The position numbers and the translations under genes were made by a program. From positions 19,699,001 to 19,763,000 of the forward strand of contig NC_056766.1 in the NCBI RefSeq assembly GCF_018687715.1: DNA of 64,000 nucleotides, given 5' to 3'. Below the pieces are notes generated by a model, which worked only from the letters and a program-made list of their open reading frames with translations, did no database searches and had not been told where the DNA came from. Of the stretch, positions 33,497 through 46,082 are shown piece by piece. Source of the DNA: Carya illinoinensis (Eukaryota > Streptophyta > Magnoliopsida > Fagales > Juglandaceae). The stretch's first letter is position 1. Each line of letters starts with the position of its first letter.

Positions 33497-35861
33497 TGTG
33501 ATACCTTTATTTACGTGTATTTTTAATTAAATAATTATTTCATTTATTAAGATTATGGACTTTCTTATTTTAGATTTTAGATGATTTACGTGGTATTATT
33601 TTACGATTTCTAACTGTGAAATTTAATTCAATATGTTTTATTGTTATTAATTATTTTTCATTATTTAAATTAGTTTATTGATGGAGTTTATTATTTTATT
33701 TTATCTAGTCACTACGTTTAAATCATTTTGTTAAACTTACCGTTTTGAAATTCTTTTCGTTGGATTAGTTTTGAGACCTCGAGTTGAAAATGCTGGATCT
33801 CATTTCTTTTCCATTCCATTTTCTTTTTCCCTTTCCTCTTTTCTTTTCTTCTTTCCTTTTTCTTTCTCTTCTTTTTCCTCATCTGCATTTCTTCTCGCGC
33901 GCAAGCTTTCCCCTCCATTTTCTCTCCTACTTTGCTCAACCTCCCCCAGGCCCACCGTGAGCCACCACCTAGTCCACTACCTCCACCTCCCTCCGGTGAC
34001 CTTCCCCACCCCAGCCTCCCTTCCCCATGCTCTCTCTCCCAGTTGGTTGTGCATAGCTGATTTGGTGATTTATTTTCTACACCACCCAACGGTGCCACCA
34101 CCACCACCATAGCTTCCTCTCTTGCCGGCCATTATCCTCCACCAAGCTCAACCCCTAACTCTCCATCGTTTTCTCCCATGAAGCCCACTAAGACCCATGG
34201 TTTTTCTTCCCTTCCATCTCCATTCACCATCGCCTAGACACCGCAGCACCACCAACGGCTTCCCCATCCACCAGGGACCTCCCCTATCCAATTTCATGCC
34301 CCACCATGACCCCTAGCCACCACAATCTCTCTCACTCTCCCACGGCCTCTCTCCACTCTTCATGGCCAATCTCTACCATGCGCTACCACCCACGACCACC
34401 AACCACCACCATCAACTTCACCAACCTCCATAAGCCCCTCCATGGCCAACCCAATCCTCCCCTAGCTCCCATTTGGAATTCTCAGTTTGAAACCCATGGC
34501 TATTGCATGAAAAACATTGTTTGTTGTTGCTTTGCCACTTTTGGCTTGACCTTTGATCTTCCAGTGTTACCTTTCATCATTGTAAGTAATTTTTCAAAAA
34601 ATTTCTTGAGGTTTAAATATATTTTTACACTAACATTTTTCTACAGTCTGTTTGGTTGTGCCGGGCCTTGGGTCCAAGGCGGTTTGGATTTTTGGGTTGG
34701 ATTGGAGGTTGGGCATATTTGTGGTGTTTGGTGGTATTTGGGTACTTTGTATGTTTTGTTGGTGTCATGATATTCATTGCATTATTGCATGCATGTTTAT
34801 GTTTTAAATGAAAACTAGGTTTTCACATGAAAAATGATTTATTTGGGTGTGTGCATATCACGACCCCAAGCTGAGATGGAGAATTATCTTGGTGGAGCTC
34901 CTCTGGTCACTCGAGAGAGTAATATACTGAGTGACAACCCCTGAGTTGTTGTTGGATGACAATGGGTTCGGATGAGATGGTAACACTCTCATGTCAATTC
35001 TGTGGCCCCTCTGCTGGTGGGGGGTTAGAGGATGTTTGGCCACGAATGCGTTGGACCTGAAACTGAGCATTGCTAGTTAAGAAGTCACATGCACGGTCGT
35101 TACCCATGATATGACAAAGGGAGCCAAGGTGTGCAGATGATTCCTAGGGGAGATCATGGTGCATACAAAATAATTGGATAATGGGCCATTTTCTAAAAAA
35201 ATTTTGGGTTTTGATAAATAGATATGTGAACGATTTTTTGAGAAAATTGTGATTTTATGCTTAGGTCGTTTTCTAGGAAAATTGCAGTTGTTTATTTTAA
35301 TGGAATTGTTTTGGGCCAAATGGGATTTTGGCATGTGTTAGAAAATAATCTTTTTTGGGAAAATGATAGTTTTGAGCTCATGCATATTTCAGCGTGTGCA
35401 TACATATATGTTAGTTGTTTAAATGTATTTTATCTCGTGAGTTGTTTAGTTGATTACTTACTGATATTCACAATCTCACGTGGTATTCGAACCTTACAAT
35501 TCTATTTTATGTAATCGTAAATTTTGATGCAAATGAAGACATTGAGCTTGAGGGATTGGTTCTGCCGGAGTGACCTGGGGTCACTTTCTCATGTTTTGGG
35601 ATTTGTTTCCCTCTTTTGCTGTGTACCTTTTGTTTGTATTATATTTTTATCGGATTATTGTATAACTTTTGAAGGTGAGTATGTATTTAAAATTCTGGTA
35701 CTTAGTTGACTATCCTTTATTTATCCGCTATGATTTTTATTGTACACTTTTTGCTTGAGCACACACTTAGCACTTGTCGTTTTGGGTGTGTGACCCATGT
35801 TGTCATCATCTTGATGTCACGAATCCCCTTATTTCGATACAGGGGAGTCAGGGGTGTCACA
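33497..35861 (+). mobile_element. Solo LTR of Tekay-like gypsy family
   Basis: It starts TGTGATACC and ends GGGGTGTCACA, with exact target duplications GTTTT at 33492-33496 and 35862-35866. Its middle (34858-35165) is the inverse of the block found in the minus-oriented LTRs at 42384-42690, fixing plus orientation. It contains no gag or pol, so it is a solo LTR of 2365 bp. It lies at the edge of a LINE fragment. Open frames at 33718-34110 and 34306-34770 come from its pyrimidine- and Pro-rich composition. Confidence 0.9.
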
Positions 35862-35866
35862 GTTTT

Positions 35867-36383
35867 GTAACCAATATTTTTGAACCAAAAAAAAAAAAAA
35901 GGGCGCCATCCCATTTGGTCTAGGAGCATTAGAAGGATTCATCTCTTTTAGTGTACCAATCACCTCTTTTTCAGTATAGAGTCTTGATAACTCTTCATTC
36001 ATAGAAGATTTCACCTTGCCATCCAAGCTTTCCAGAAAATTAGTATGAACCTTCTCATTAGAAGCTAAGAACAAGTCTTGAAAGTAGTCCAGTATGATAC
36101 CATCTCTTACATCTCCTTCCTACCATTCACCATTTGCATCCTTTAATTTCTTAATAAAATTTCTTCTTCTTCTATGTGAAGCTTTTGTATGAAAAAGTCT
36201 ATAATTTTGGTCCCCTTCCTTCAGCCACAATACTTTTGATCGTTGCCTCCACATAATCTCCTCTCTATGACCATAGGTGGGATATCTTTCTTATACATTC
36301 TGAAGTTTCTGCTTAGCCTTCTTTAATTGGTATTGGAACCTTCCAAAAGTATTACGATTCCACACTTCCAATCTCTAGGTGCA
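35867..36383 (-). pseudogene. LINE (L1-type) ORF2 fragment, start of reverse transcriptase
   Basis: Minus-strand translation gives the linker before plant L1 RT (a degenerate WLKEGDQN-like block near 36220, then FFIQK and RRR-type sequence). This is followed by LSRLYTEKEVIGTLKEMNP and NAPRPNGMAPFFF up to a KYW motif at about 35880, the first conserved RT segments. The endonuclease part to the right and the RT catalytic core to the left are missing. The right end abuts a truncated gypsy LTR at 36384, the left end a solo LTR. It may belong to the same LINE as the ORF1 remnant at 46083-50564 (inference). Confidence 0.75.
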
Positions 36384-36917
36384 ATCTGAAACGGCACCGG
36401 AAACGGCAAAACGCCGTGCGGCTTAGATGGGGTGTCGGGGGTGATCGGCGGCACAGATGGAGCTGGAAATTGGTGGGGGTGCTCACCGGCCGTAGGGGAA
36501 CCGAACGGCAGGGGTAGTATCGACCACGGCGACCGGATGACAGCGGGTCAGGGTGGGTCAACGGACGGCAAGGGGAGTGGGTCGAGCGCGCGGGAGGGGA
36601 GAGGAAAGAAGAAGAAAGAAAGAAAAAGAAAAAAAAAAGAAAGAAAAAGGAAAAAAGGGAAAGAAAAAGAAAAGAGAAAAGAAAGAAAAAGAAAAGAAGG
36701 AGAAAGAAAATGAGATCCAATCCTCACTTCCAGAATCCAAAAACTGATCCGCCGAAAACGATTTTAAAAACATAAAACGACTAAAATAAATTAAACACCA
36801 CATCAAATAAAATAAAAACCAATTTAAAATACAATAATTTAAAATAAAAGAACTAATATATTAATTAAATTAAAAACACTCATTCAGTGGAAATACACGT
36901 AAAAGTGGGTCATCACA
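36384..36917 (-). repeat. 3' LTR of Tekay element, truncated
   Basis: It matches 43308-43823 of the 5' LTR, including CCGGAAACGGCAAAACG, the A/G-rich run (36600-36712) and the GGTCATCACA end. The A/G run generates Lys-rich or Phe-rich frames that are not genes. Confidence 0.85.
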
Positions 36918-37027
36918 TCCTCCCCCCCTTAAAAAAAATTTCGTCCTCGAAATTTGCAAGATCAAACACCAACTTGATGCAAGCCACATAATTCCACTGA
37001 GATCAAGTTTAAGAAACGTACCATCAT

Positions 37028-38449
37028 TTACTCAAACAAGTAGGGGTACTGCTCCCTCATGTCAGCTACTCTCTCCCAAGAGAAATCTTGAGCTAACGGA
37101 TTCCCCCATGCCACATTTACCAGAGGTATCGTCTTGGATCTCAACTATTGCTCTTTCCAATCCATGATCTGTGATGAAACAACCTCATAAGTAAGGTCCG
37201 GTTGCAACTGAATACGCTCTGGGTGTACAAAGCACGACTCTTGTTGTCCAAAACTCTTTTTTAAGAATGATACGTGGAAGACATCGTGAATATCCCCAAA
37301 ATATTCTGGCAAAGCAATTCTATAAGCGACGGACCCTACCTTCTCCAAAATCTGAAAAGGGCCAACATATCTTGGATCCAGTTTCCTCTTTTTACCAAAA
37401 TGCTTAACTCCTTTCATGGGAGAGACTTTGAGATAAACCCAATCACCTTCTTTAAAAGATAACTCTCTCCTCCTGGTATACGCGTAGCTTTTCTGATGAC
37501 TCTGAGCTACCGCCATTTTATCCCTGATAATCCAAACTTGGCTTTGCATCTCTTGAATTATTTCGGGCCCAATTATTTTATTCTCCCCGACTTCATCCCA
37601 ACACAAAGGCGATCTGCACTTCCTCCCATAAAGAGCTTCATAAGGAGTCATCTGGATGGTCGCATGGAAGTTATTATTATATGCAAATTCTATAAGCGGC
37701 AAGTGATTTTCCCAACTCCCTTGAAATTTCATGACACATGCTCGCAACATATCTTTAAGGGTCTGAATGGTGTGCTCTGATTGGCCGTCCGTCTGAGGGT
37801 GATATGCAGTATTGAATTTCAACTTAGTACCCAATGCTGCCTACAAACTTCTTCAAAACTGAGACGTGAACCTTGGGTCTCGATCCGACACAATACTCTT
37901 CGGTATACTGTGCAGCCGCACTATCTCTTTCACGTACAAGCGTGTCAACTTACCCAAGGAATTAGTGTTATTGACAGGTAAGAAATGAGCACTCTTCATT
38001 AACTGGTCAACAATCACCCAAACATAATTCTTCCCACCAGGAGTCCTCGGCAAGCCCACTACAAAATCCATTGTAATGTCGTCCCACTTCCACTCAGGGA
38101 TAGGGAGAGGTTGGAGCATACCAGCAGATCTTTGATGCTCGACCTTAATTTGACAGCATGTGTGGCATTTCTCGATATACAAGACAATATCCTTCTTCAT
38201 TCCATCCCACCAATAATTTTTCTTCAAGTCCTGGTACATCTTCGTACTACCAGGATGAACTAAATAAGGGGCCGCATGAGCTTCTGTCATGATCCGCTCC
38301 TTGAATTCTGAATCTTTGGGGACCACTCTACGATCTCGAAACCGAAGAATTCCATCTTTATCCATACTGTAATGCAATGGCCCTCGAGATTTTCTAACTC
38401 TTTTTCTGATATCCAACAGCTTCGGATCCTTCCTTTGAAGAGTCTTCAA
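37028..38449 (-). pseudogene. Integrase and chromodomain of Tekay element
   Basis: The minus frame shows an HHCC-type zinc region (H...CHTCCQIK), then the integrase core with [12 protein letters not shown] and [10 protein letters not shown], and after two stops (near 37840) NTAYHPQTDGQSEHTIQTL. The GPFQILEKVGSVAYRIALP block and HVSFLKK follow. The tail after an in-frame stop at 37145 reads IPLVNVAWGNP... FSWERVADMREQYPYLF, a degenerate chromodomain, ending at TAA 37028-37030. In active elements this protein inserts cDNA and the chromodomain steers it to heterochromatin. The copy is inactive. Confidence 0.88.
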
Positions 38450-38550
38450 TTCCTCAAAATCAGCTACTCAAATATCAAGAATTGAAGATAATACCTCCAC
38501 TTGTTGTGAACTTTCAATAAGGGGTCTTCTCATCCCGTAAAGTAAAGAAT

Positions 38551-39963
38551 TCAATTCTGACGATTCGGCTTCATCTTCCAAGTGTTCAGATTCTTCTGGG
38601 AAAACAAGTGCTTCAAGCTCTTATGATCGGTGTATATTTCGCAAGCTTCCCCATACAAAAAGTGCCGCCAGATCTTAAGAGTAAAAACAATCGCAGTCAA
38701 TTCTAAATCGTGCGTCAGATGATTCTTCTCATGATCCTTTAGCTGACGGGATACATAAGCAACAACCCGTCCCTCCTGCATAAGGACACAACCCAATCCA
38801 AATTTAGGCACATCTCTGAAGACTACGAATGGCTTGTGCGGTTCTAGAAGTGCCAACACTGGTGCAATTGTCAACCTGTTCTTCAATTCTTGGAAGCTTC
38901 TCTCACACTTGTCTGACCAAACAAATTCTGCATTCTTTCTAGTCAAAGTTGTGAAAGGTCTGGATAGGCGAGAAAATCCATCCACAAATCTTCGGTAATA
39001 CTCGGCAAGCCCCAAGAAACTCCGGATCTCACGCACTGTCGTCGGACACTGCCATGAGAAAATGGCTTCCACCTTACTAGGATCAATAGCCACTTCGTCT
39101 CGAGAAATCACATGCCCAAGAAATCTGACTTCCTTCAACCAGAATTCACACTTGCTGAGCTTGGCATACAACTGGTGTTCTCTTAATTTTCCAAGAACTA
39201 GACAAAGATGATAAACATGCTCTTCAACATCTCAGGAATAAATTAGAATATCATCAATGAATACTACCACAAAGGAATCCAAATAAGGTCGAAATACCCG
39301 ATTCATTAAATCCAAAAAAGCAGCAGGGGCATTAGCTAACCCAAACGTCATCACCTTAAATTCATAATGCCAATATCTCGACCTGAAAGCAGTTTTGGGT
39401 ACATCCTTATCTCTTATCCTCAACTGGTAATATCCTGACCTCAAATCAATTTTTGAGAACACAGCTGCTCCTTGAAGCTGATCAAATAAATCATCGATCC
39501 GTGGGAGAGGATATTTATTCTTGATGGTCATCTTATTTAAATCCCGATAATCAATGCACATACGGAGGGTTCCATCTTTCTTTTTAACAAACAGCACTGG
39601 CGCACCCCACGGCGAAGTACTTGGTTGAATGAACCCTTTATCTACCAGCTCTTATAACTGAGTCTTCAACTCTTTTAATTCAGCCGGTGCCATGCGGTAA
39701 AGAGCTTTATGTACAGGAGCCGCTCCAGTTTCCAAGTCTATAACAAACTCCATTTCACAAATAGGGGATAGCCCAGGCAAGTCATCCACAAACACGTCCG
39801 GAAATTCCTCCACAATGGGGATGTCTACCAAAGACTTCTTCTCAGACAGTGTAGACACCATCTGGACTAAGAAGGCATCCACTCCCCATGCAATCTCTCT
39901 TCTCGCTTGAATTGCCGATATAACTACCGGCTTTTCTTTTAGCTTACTCCCTGCAAATTCCAA
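38551..39963 (-). pseudogene. Reverse transcriptase and RNase H of Tekay element
   Basis: One minus frame interrupted by stops at 39652 and 39232. Visible blocks: [64 protein letters not shown], the catalytic motif FIDD (family consensus Y/F-x-DD), [17 protein letters not shown] and [12 protein letters not shown]. RNase H follows with [20 protein letters not shown] and [11 protein letters not shown]. The frame ends near 38551 after a frameshift in the QKNLN region. The order and spacing are those of Ty3-gypsy pol. Confidence 0.92.
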
Positions 39964-40010
39964 ATAATCCCCATCTAGAAGCTAAAAGCTAATTACCCAA
40001 CTTCTGCAAT

Positions 40011-40328
40011 TCAATCCATCCCAAGGATGATATCAAAACCTAGCAGCTTAAACACAACCAAATCAGCATCCAAAAACCTTCCATCAAAATTTAAAGGACA
40101 ACCCAATGCAACCTTGGAACACCACACCACTTCACCATTTGGTAGAGCCACTACCAATGACTTTGGCAAAGGTTCCGTAACCAAATTACACATCCAAGCG
40201 AAAGTGGAAGATACAAACGACTGTGACACACCCGAATCAAACAAAGTGCAAGCATAAAATTCATATAAACGGACTCTCCCTGAACCAAACACATTAACCC
40301 ATGAAATCCAAATACAAAAAGAAACCAA
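40011..40328 (-). pseudogene. Aspartic protease of Tekay element
   Basis: A minus frame with catalytic LFDSGVSQSFVS (the D-S/T-G triad) and VVFKLLGFDIILGMDWL near the end, followed by the usual run into RT. Framing relative to gag is disrupted. Confidence 0.8.
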
Positions 40329-40360
40329 AGCACACCAAAAAAATCAAATCCAACATTAAA

Positions 40361-41522
40361 TTAAATTAGATCCATACCTGTAATTACTTCAGCATCATAG
40401 GTCGCTGGTGCCTCATCATCAACATCTCTGGGTGTAACAGCATAAACCCGGGCCTGCACTGTTTGCCTCTGATTTGTTCTTCCACCTTGTCTACCTCCAC
40501 GGCTTCCTTGAACTGGCCTAGGACACTCACGAGCAAAGTGCCCCTGCTGGCCACAATTATAGCATCGAGCCCCACCAGAAGGGCAGTCACCCACATGGGC
40601 TCTATTACAAACTCTGCAAACTGGCACCCATCCTCCTATAACCCGAGGCCGCTTGTGGTCGAGTCCCAGTCCGCTGAACAAATTTCTGAGGCAAACCCGA
40701 ACTACTTCCTTTACCAGAAAAACTCTGCCTCTTATGTCCTGGAGGGGAGCCCATACTCAGATTATTCTCTCGCTCCGCAAGAGTGGCCAAGTCCACTAAA
40801 TCCTGGAAAGTGGAAATCCTGTGATAGACCACCATCCGGCGTATATCAGGACGTAGACCCTTCTGGAAACGCTTGGCTTGAATTTCCTCTGTGGCGATGA
40901 GGTGGGGAGCAAATCGCCCAAGTTCTATAAATCTTCGGGCGTATTGTTCCACGGTCATACTCCCTTAGACCAAGTTTGAGAACTCTCTTGCTTTTTGCCG
41001 CCTCACGGAAGTGGAAAAGAACCGATCATTAAACTCTTTCTTAAAGCACTGCCAGGTCACAGCGGCAAAAGATCTCAATTCTGACTCCAGCATTACTCTC
41101 TTTGTATCCCACCACTCAGAAGAGGTGCCTTGCAACAGATAGCTGGCATAGAGTACTTGTTGCGCCTCAGTGCAACCGCATACCTCAAAAGTTATTTCTA
41201 AGTCTCTGACCCACTTCCCAGCCTGAAGTGGATCCTCTTCTCCCATGAAGAGTGGAGTTCTATGCGCCAGAAAGTGCTCATAGGTGCATCCAGCTTGCAC
41301 CATTCCACTAGGCCCTCCTTGTTATGGCCAAGGACCTCCGTGTTGTGGCCAAAGCCCTCCTTGTTGCGGCCAAGGCCCTTCTTGTTGTGGCCAAGGCCCT
41401 CCTTGTTGGGGCCTAAAATTCTGTTGCATGAACTCAGTCATCTGCCGTATTGCTTGGGCTATAGCATCATCCCTCGGTGTATCGTCCCGGGGCTCTTGAG
41501 TAGATTTTCTTGGCCTCACCAT
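40361..41522 (-). pseudogene. Gag of Tekay element with zinc knuckle
   Basis: The start ATG is at 41522 (MVRPRKSTQEPRDDTPRDD). A Pro/Gln/Gly/Trp-rich tandem repeat follows (GGPWPQQ units, 41440-41310), then a gag domain with DPLQAGKWVRDLEITFEV, QGTSSEWWDTKR and FKKEFNDRFF. After it come MTVEQYARRFIELGRFAPHL and a CCHC knuckle (CYNCGQQGHFAREC, 40564-40523), preceded by a shorter CRVCNRAHVGDC. In-frame stops occur at 41322 and 40965, and a frameshift at about 40650. Gag packages the RNA in cytoplasmic particles; this copy is dead. Confidence 0.88.
41310..41440 (-). repeat. Short tandem repeats in gag (GGPWPQQ units)
   Basis: Plus-strand units of TTGTGGCCAAGGCCCTCC-type sequence repeat about every 24-30 bases between 41310 and 41440, encoding repeated Gly-Gly-Pro-Trp-Pro-Gln-Gln-like units on the minus strand. 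Confidence 0.7.
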
Positions 41523-41799
41523 TTTCCTGCCACAACACAACCTTTGACCCCCTTTAAGAAAACAAATAAAACCAACAACATAAAACCAAAAACCAAAACC
41601 AAACCACATAACAAGAAACGAAAAGGAACCAACATGCAATAACATAACTAAATAAATAAATACAAACAAACTAGCTCAAATAAATTCAAAACAAATAAAA
41701 CATGTCAAATAGCAACTTTACTTAAAATAAATTTTAAAACACAACTTTAAAAATAATCTGGTACTACCTACGGGACATGTGATTTTACCCAGAACCAAA

Positions 41800-41813
41800 C
41801 CGCTCTGATACCA
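41800..41813 (-). other. Primer binding site of Tekay element
   Basis: The minus strand reads TGGTATCAGAGCGG four bases inside the LTR end, complementary to the initiator tRNA-Met 3' end, as usual for Tekay-lineage elements. Confidence 0.8.
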
Positions 41814-41817
41814 CCGA

Positions 41818-43823
41818 TGATGCCCCCAAATCCCCACGTAAGGACACGGGAAAATCGAGACGTCCAAATGGTGACATCACGGGTCACCACCCTATCACCA
41901 AGTGCCAAGTGTGTGTATAAGCAACAAATGTGCACGAAGAAACACGCAGTGGATAGCAAAGTCATAAACTAAATACCAGAATTTTTATTGTTTAATACAA
42001 ATCCGTTCAAAACATACATAATAAAATATTACAAGCTACAAATATTGTTTTAAAACCAACTGCAAAGCATAACTCCAACTCAGAACTCCGGCGGAGCCGC
42101 ATCCTAGGGCTCAGCCTCCTCCTCCTCCTCGAACTCTGCACTAAAATCTACGGTACCAAAAATGGTGCCGCAGGTAAGTAAGATCCAAACGCCACTAGAT
42201 AAAAGTATATTAAAACTCAAACAATAGGCATGATAGAATGCCAATGCACATAACTCGTAAAATCATATTTTTCCACACACGCCAAAAATCTTATTTGGCC
42301 CCAAAGACATATTACTTTCCAACTCACGCCAAAAGACTCATTTGGCCCAAATCCAACTCAGAACAATATCCAATTAATCCGAATGCACCATGACCTCCCC
42401 TAGGGGTCATCCGCACACCCTGGCTCCTGTGACACACCGCGGGTAACGACCACGCGTGTGACACCTAAATGAGCGATGGCCAGTTCCGCGCCCTGCGCGT
42501 TTGTAGCCAAGCATCCTCTAGCCCTCACCAGCGAAGGGCCACAGAGTCGGTACGAGAGCGTTACCATCCCGCCCGCTCCTGTTGTCGCCCAGCGACAACT
42601 CAGGGGACGTCACTCAGTATATTACGCTCCCAAGTGACCAGAGGAGCTCCACCGAGATAATACCCCATCCCAGCTTGGGGTTGTGATACACATGCACCCG
42701 AAAATCCATTTACGCCAACAAAACATGATTTTTCTCAATTAAATAAAATGCACATACATGCACCATGTAAATGCAACCTCAAGGCACAAAACAACCAACC
42801 AATCACAAATCAACAAACTAAGCAACTCCGTTCTCAATCCATCCAACCCCCGAACTCCTCGGACTCAGTCCGAAATCAACCAACCAGTAGTCAAATAATT
42901 ATTGTAAGAGCATAATATATTTAAATCTAAAAGTAGAGTTTGAAAAATACTTACAGCACTATAAGGTATTTTTTGAAAGATCGTGGCGTTGCAAACGGCG
43001 AAGAAAAAGCAACGTAACAATGTATTTTACACTGTGGCCGTGGGTAGTAAATTACCCACTTTCGAACGGGGACAAACCAAGACACAAAATTGATAGGGAA
43101 TGGCCTAGGGATGTTTATGAACCTAAAGGAAGTGAGCTTTGGCCGTGGGTGGCAGTGGAAACGGCGGTGGAAGTGGAAAAAGGACAAATCGGAGTTGAGC
43201 TCATGGGAGCTGCTCCGGCAACGGATCGAGGTCGGAAATGGGTGGGTTAGGTCGGCAAGAGGTAGAGGAAGAAGTGGTGAAGAGATGGTGGCTGGAGGTG
43301 TAGCGATGGTACCGGAAACGGCAAAACGTCATGCGGTTTAGATGGGGCGTAGGGGGTGATCGGCGACACGGATGGAGCTGGAAATTGGTGGGGGTGATCA
43401 CCGGCCGTAGGGGAACCAAACAGCAGGGGTGGTGTCGACCACGGCAACCAGACGATAGTGGGTCAGGGTGGGTCAACGGACGGCGACGGGAGAGAAGGGG
43501 AGAGGAAAGAAGAAGAAAGAAAGAAGAAGAAAAAAAAAAAGAAAGAAAAAGGAAAAAGGGAAAGAAAAAGAAAAGAAAAAAGAAAAAAGGGAAAAAGAAA
43601 AGAAGGAGAAAGAAAATGAGGTCCAATCCTCACTTCCGGAATCCAGAAACTGATCCGCCGAAAACGATTTTAAAAACATAAAACGACTAAAATAAATTAA
43701 ACACGACATCAAATAAAATAAAAACTAATTTAAAATGCAATAATTTAAAATAAAAGAACTACTATATTAATTAAATTAAAAATACTCTTTCAGTGAAAAT
43801 ACACATAAAAGCGGATCATCACA
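41818..43823 (-). repeat. 5' LTR of Tekay element
   Basis: 2006 bp with TG...CA ends. It contains the conserved ~300-bp block starting ATGCACCATGACCTCCCC (42384-42690) and the A/G-rich run (43490-43620). Frames such as 43201-43626 minus are composition artefacts. Confidence 0.85.
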
Positions 43824-46082
43824 CAATCAATCAACTAAATATCAAAATTGTTAAATACAAATGGAAATAAAAGCATTTCAAAAGATATTACAGTTATCCA
43901 GTGAAAATATAATAAAACCAAATACATGATCCAAAAGCTGGAAACAAATCCCAATACACGAGAAAGTGATCCTGGATCACTCCTCTGATGGAGCCACATC
44001 CTCAGGCTCTATTTCATCATTTGCATCAAAATCTAAGGTACCATAAAATGGTATCGCAGAGTGTCAAATACCATCAAATTGTGAATCTCAGTAAGTAATA
44101 AACCAAATAGCTCAAGAGATGAAAATACATTCATGTAACAACAATTATGCGTGCATATGATGAAATATGCATGAGACTCAAAAATTATTATTTCCCAAAA
44201 CAATTATTTCCAACACACGCCAAAATCTCATTTTGGCCCAAAAACTAAGTCCATTAAAAATAACATCTGTCATTTTTTCAGAAAATGACCCAATATAAAA
44301 ATCCACCATCATAGAAAAGGGATCACATAAATCCATTTATCAAAACCAAATATCCAATCTTAAACCATATGCACCATGATCTCCCCTAGGGATCATTCGC
44401 ACACCCTGACTCCCTTTGCCACATCATGGGTAATGATCGTGTGTGTGACTTCATAACGAGTAATGCCCAGTTCCATGCCCAGTGCGTTCATGGCTAAGCA
44501 TCCTCTAACCCTCGCTAGCAGAGGGGCCATGGAGTTGGCATGAGAGCTTTACCATTCCATTTGATCCCATTGTCGCCCAACAACAATCCAGAGGATGTCA
44601 CTCAGTATATTCCACTCCTAAGTAACCAAAAGAGCTCTACCAAGATAATACCACATCTCGGCTTAGGGTTGTGATACACACACACCCAAAAATAATTTCT
44701 CACATGAAAACCCAATTTTCTATTATACACATGAACATGCATGCAATTATGCAAAAACTCAATTTTCATTTACAAACATGAACATGCATGCAATTATGCA
44801 ATATATATGACACGACACAAATATTCAACAGCCACCAATTCCCAGCATAATCCAATCACACAAACTGCTTCATCCTCCAATCCAACCGACCCCTAAATTC
44901 CTTAGACTCAACATCTAGAACAACCAACCAAATCACAAAATATTGTTAGTGAAAAATATATTTAAATCTCAAAAAGGTTCTTTGGAAAATTAATTATAGT
45001 GCTAAAGGCAAAACTCTAAAAGATCAAGCGCACAAGCACCCAGTTAAACTTCAAAAGTGAACCTGAAGTAAAATACCAAAAATCACAATTTTAGAGACTG
45101 AAAAGGGCTCAAAAATAAGAAGGTTTGAAGGGAAATTTTGTGAAACAAAAAGGGCTCATTTACAAGATGATGAATATCAAGGATGATGGCTGAAAAATGG
45201 CACACGGCATGGAAGAAAAATAACCAAGCAAAGACTAAAAAGAAGTGCACGAATTGGGGCTAAAACAAGGCAACGGTCAAAGCAAAACAAATGGAAATGC
45301 AAAGAGATTTCACAAGCTTGATCAACATGAAATAACCAAGGGAGAAATCAAGGGAGAGAAACGGCATGGAGGCTCACGGCTTTGGGGGAGAAAACAAGGC
45401 ACGAAAAGGGCCAAAACTGAGCAAGGGTTGAGGGGAAAATGGTGGTGGTGTGATCGATGGTAGAAGAAGTCGCAACCAAGGCTGCAGGGTGAGGCTGGGC
45501 TGGTTGTGGAGGACGGCACTGCAACTAGAAAAAATAGAGAGAGGGGGTGTCGCATTCAGCTACAGGAAGAGGAAAACAAATGAAGAAAAGAGATGAAAGA
45601 AAAGAAAAGAAATTGAAGAAGAAAGGAGATGAAATAATGCCCTAAGGGTTGAAGCCAAAATGCATAGCATAGAGAGGAAGAGAGGACTAGCTGGAATGCA
45701 GAAAGGGCTAAGCTTCATGGGGCTAGATGGGCTGGGCCCAAAAGAAAATTTGAAACCCACTAAAAATAAGCCCACCCGAAAATAAAGGGTCCAACAAAGG
45801 AAAATGCACAATAAAATAACTTAAAGATAAATAAAAATATTACAACGAAACATTAATAAGATAAAATAATTAAATCCACTAATAAAATGATTTAAAGTAA
45901 AGAGTAATTTAAATAATAAACAATAATTAACATTAAGAAAGCACATCAATATAACTTTCACAACTTAGAAATTATAAAATAATACAACGAAAAACATATT
46001 AAATTTAAAACAAGAAAACCACTAAAAAACACTAATTTAAATAATCTTTCAATAAAAATACACATAAAAATGGGATATCACA
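43824..46082 (-). mobile_element. Second Tekay-like LTR, truncated at the left
   Basis: Directly adjoining the previous LTR, this segment repeats the same LTR plan: CTAAATATCAAAATTG, the ATGCACCATGATCTCCCC block (44370-44680), AAAATACACATAAAA and a TATCACA end at 46082. It lacks the first ~150 bases (the TGATGCCCCC end). It may be the remains of a solo LTR into which the Tekay element inserted, but I cannot see a target duplication. Frames at 45245-45463 and 45322-45811 have no known domain. Confidence 0.7.

Larger units (their letters stand above)
36384..43823 (-). mobile_element. Tekay/Del chromovirus (Ty3-gypsy), decayed
   Basis: Minus orientation. The 5' LTR is 41818-43823, from TGATGCCCCC to GATCATCACA on the plus strand. 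Beside it is a tRNA-Met-type primer site (CCGCTCTGATACCA at 41800-41813). Gag, protease, RT-RNase H, integrase and a degenerate chromodomain follow leftwards to 37028. The polypurine tract is at 36918-36938 (TCCTCCCCCCCTTAAAA...), then a 3' LTR truncated at about 36384. The two LTRs differ at many sites, so this is an old copy. Every coding segment has stops or frameshifts. Confidence 0.9.

Noticed and set aside
36352..36806. Lys/Glu-rich and Phe-rich frames (also 43201-43712, 33718-34112, 16465-16814)
   Set aside because: A/G-rich runs of LTRs or the Athila-like interior translated in different frames; no conserved motif.
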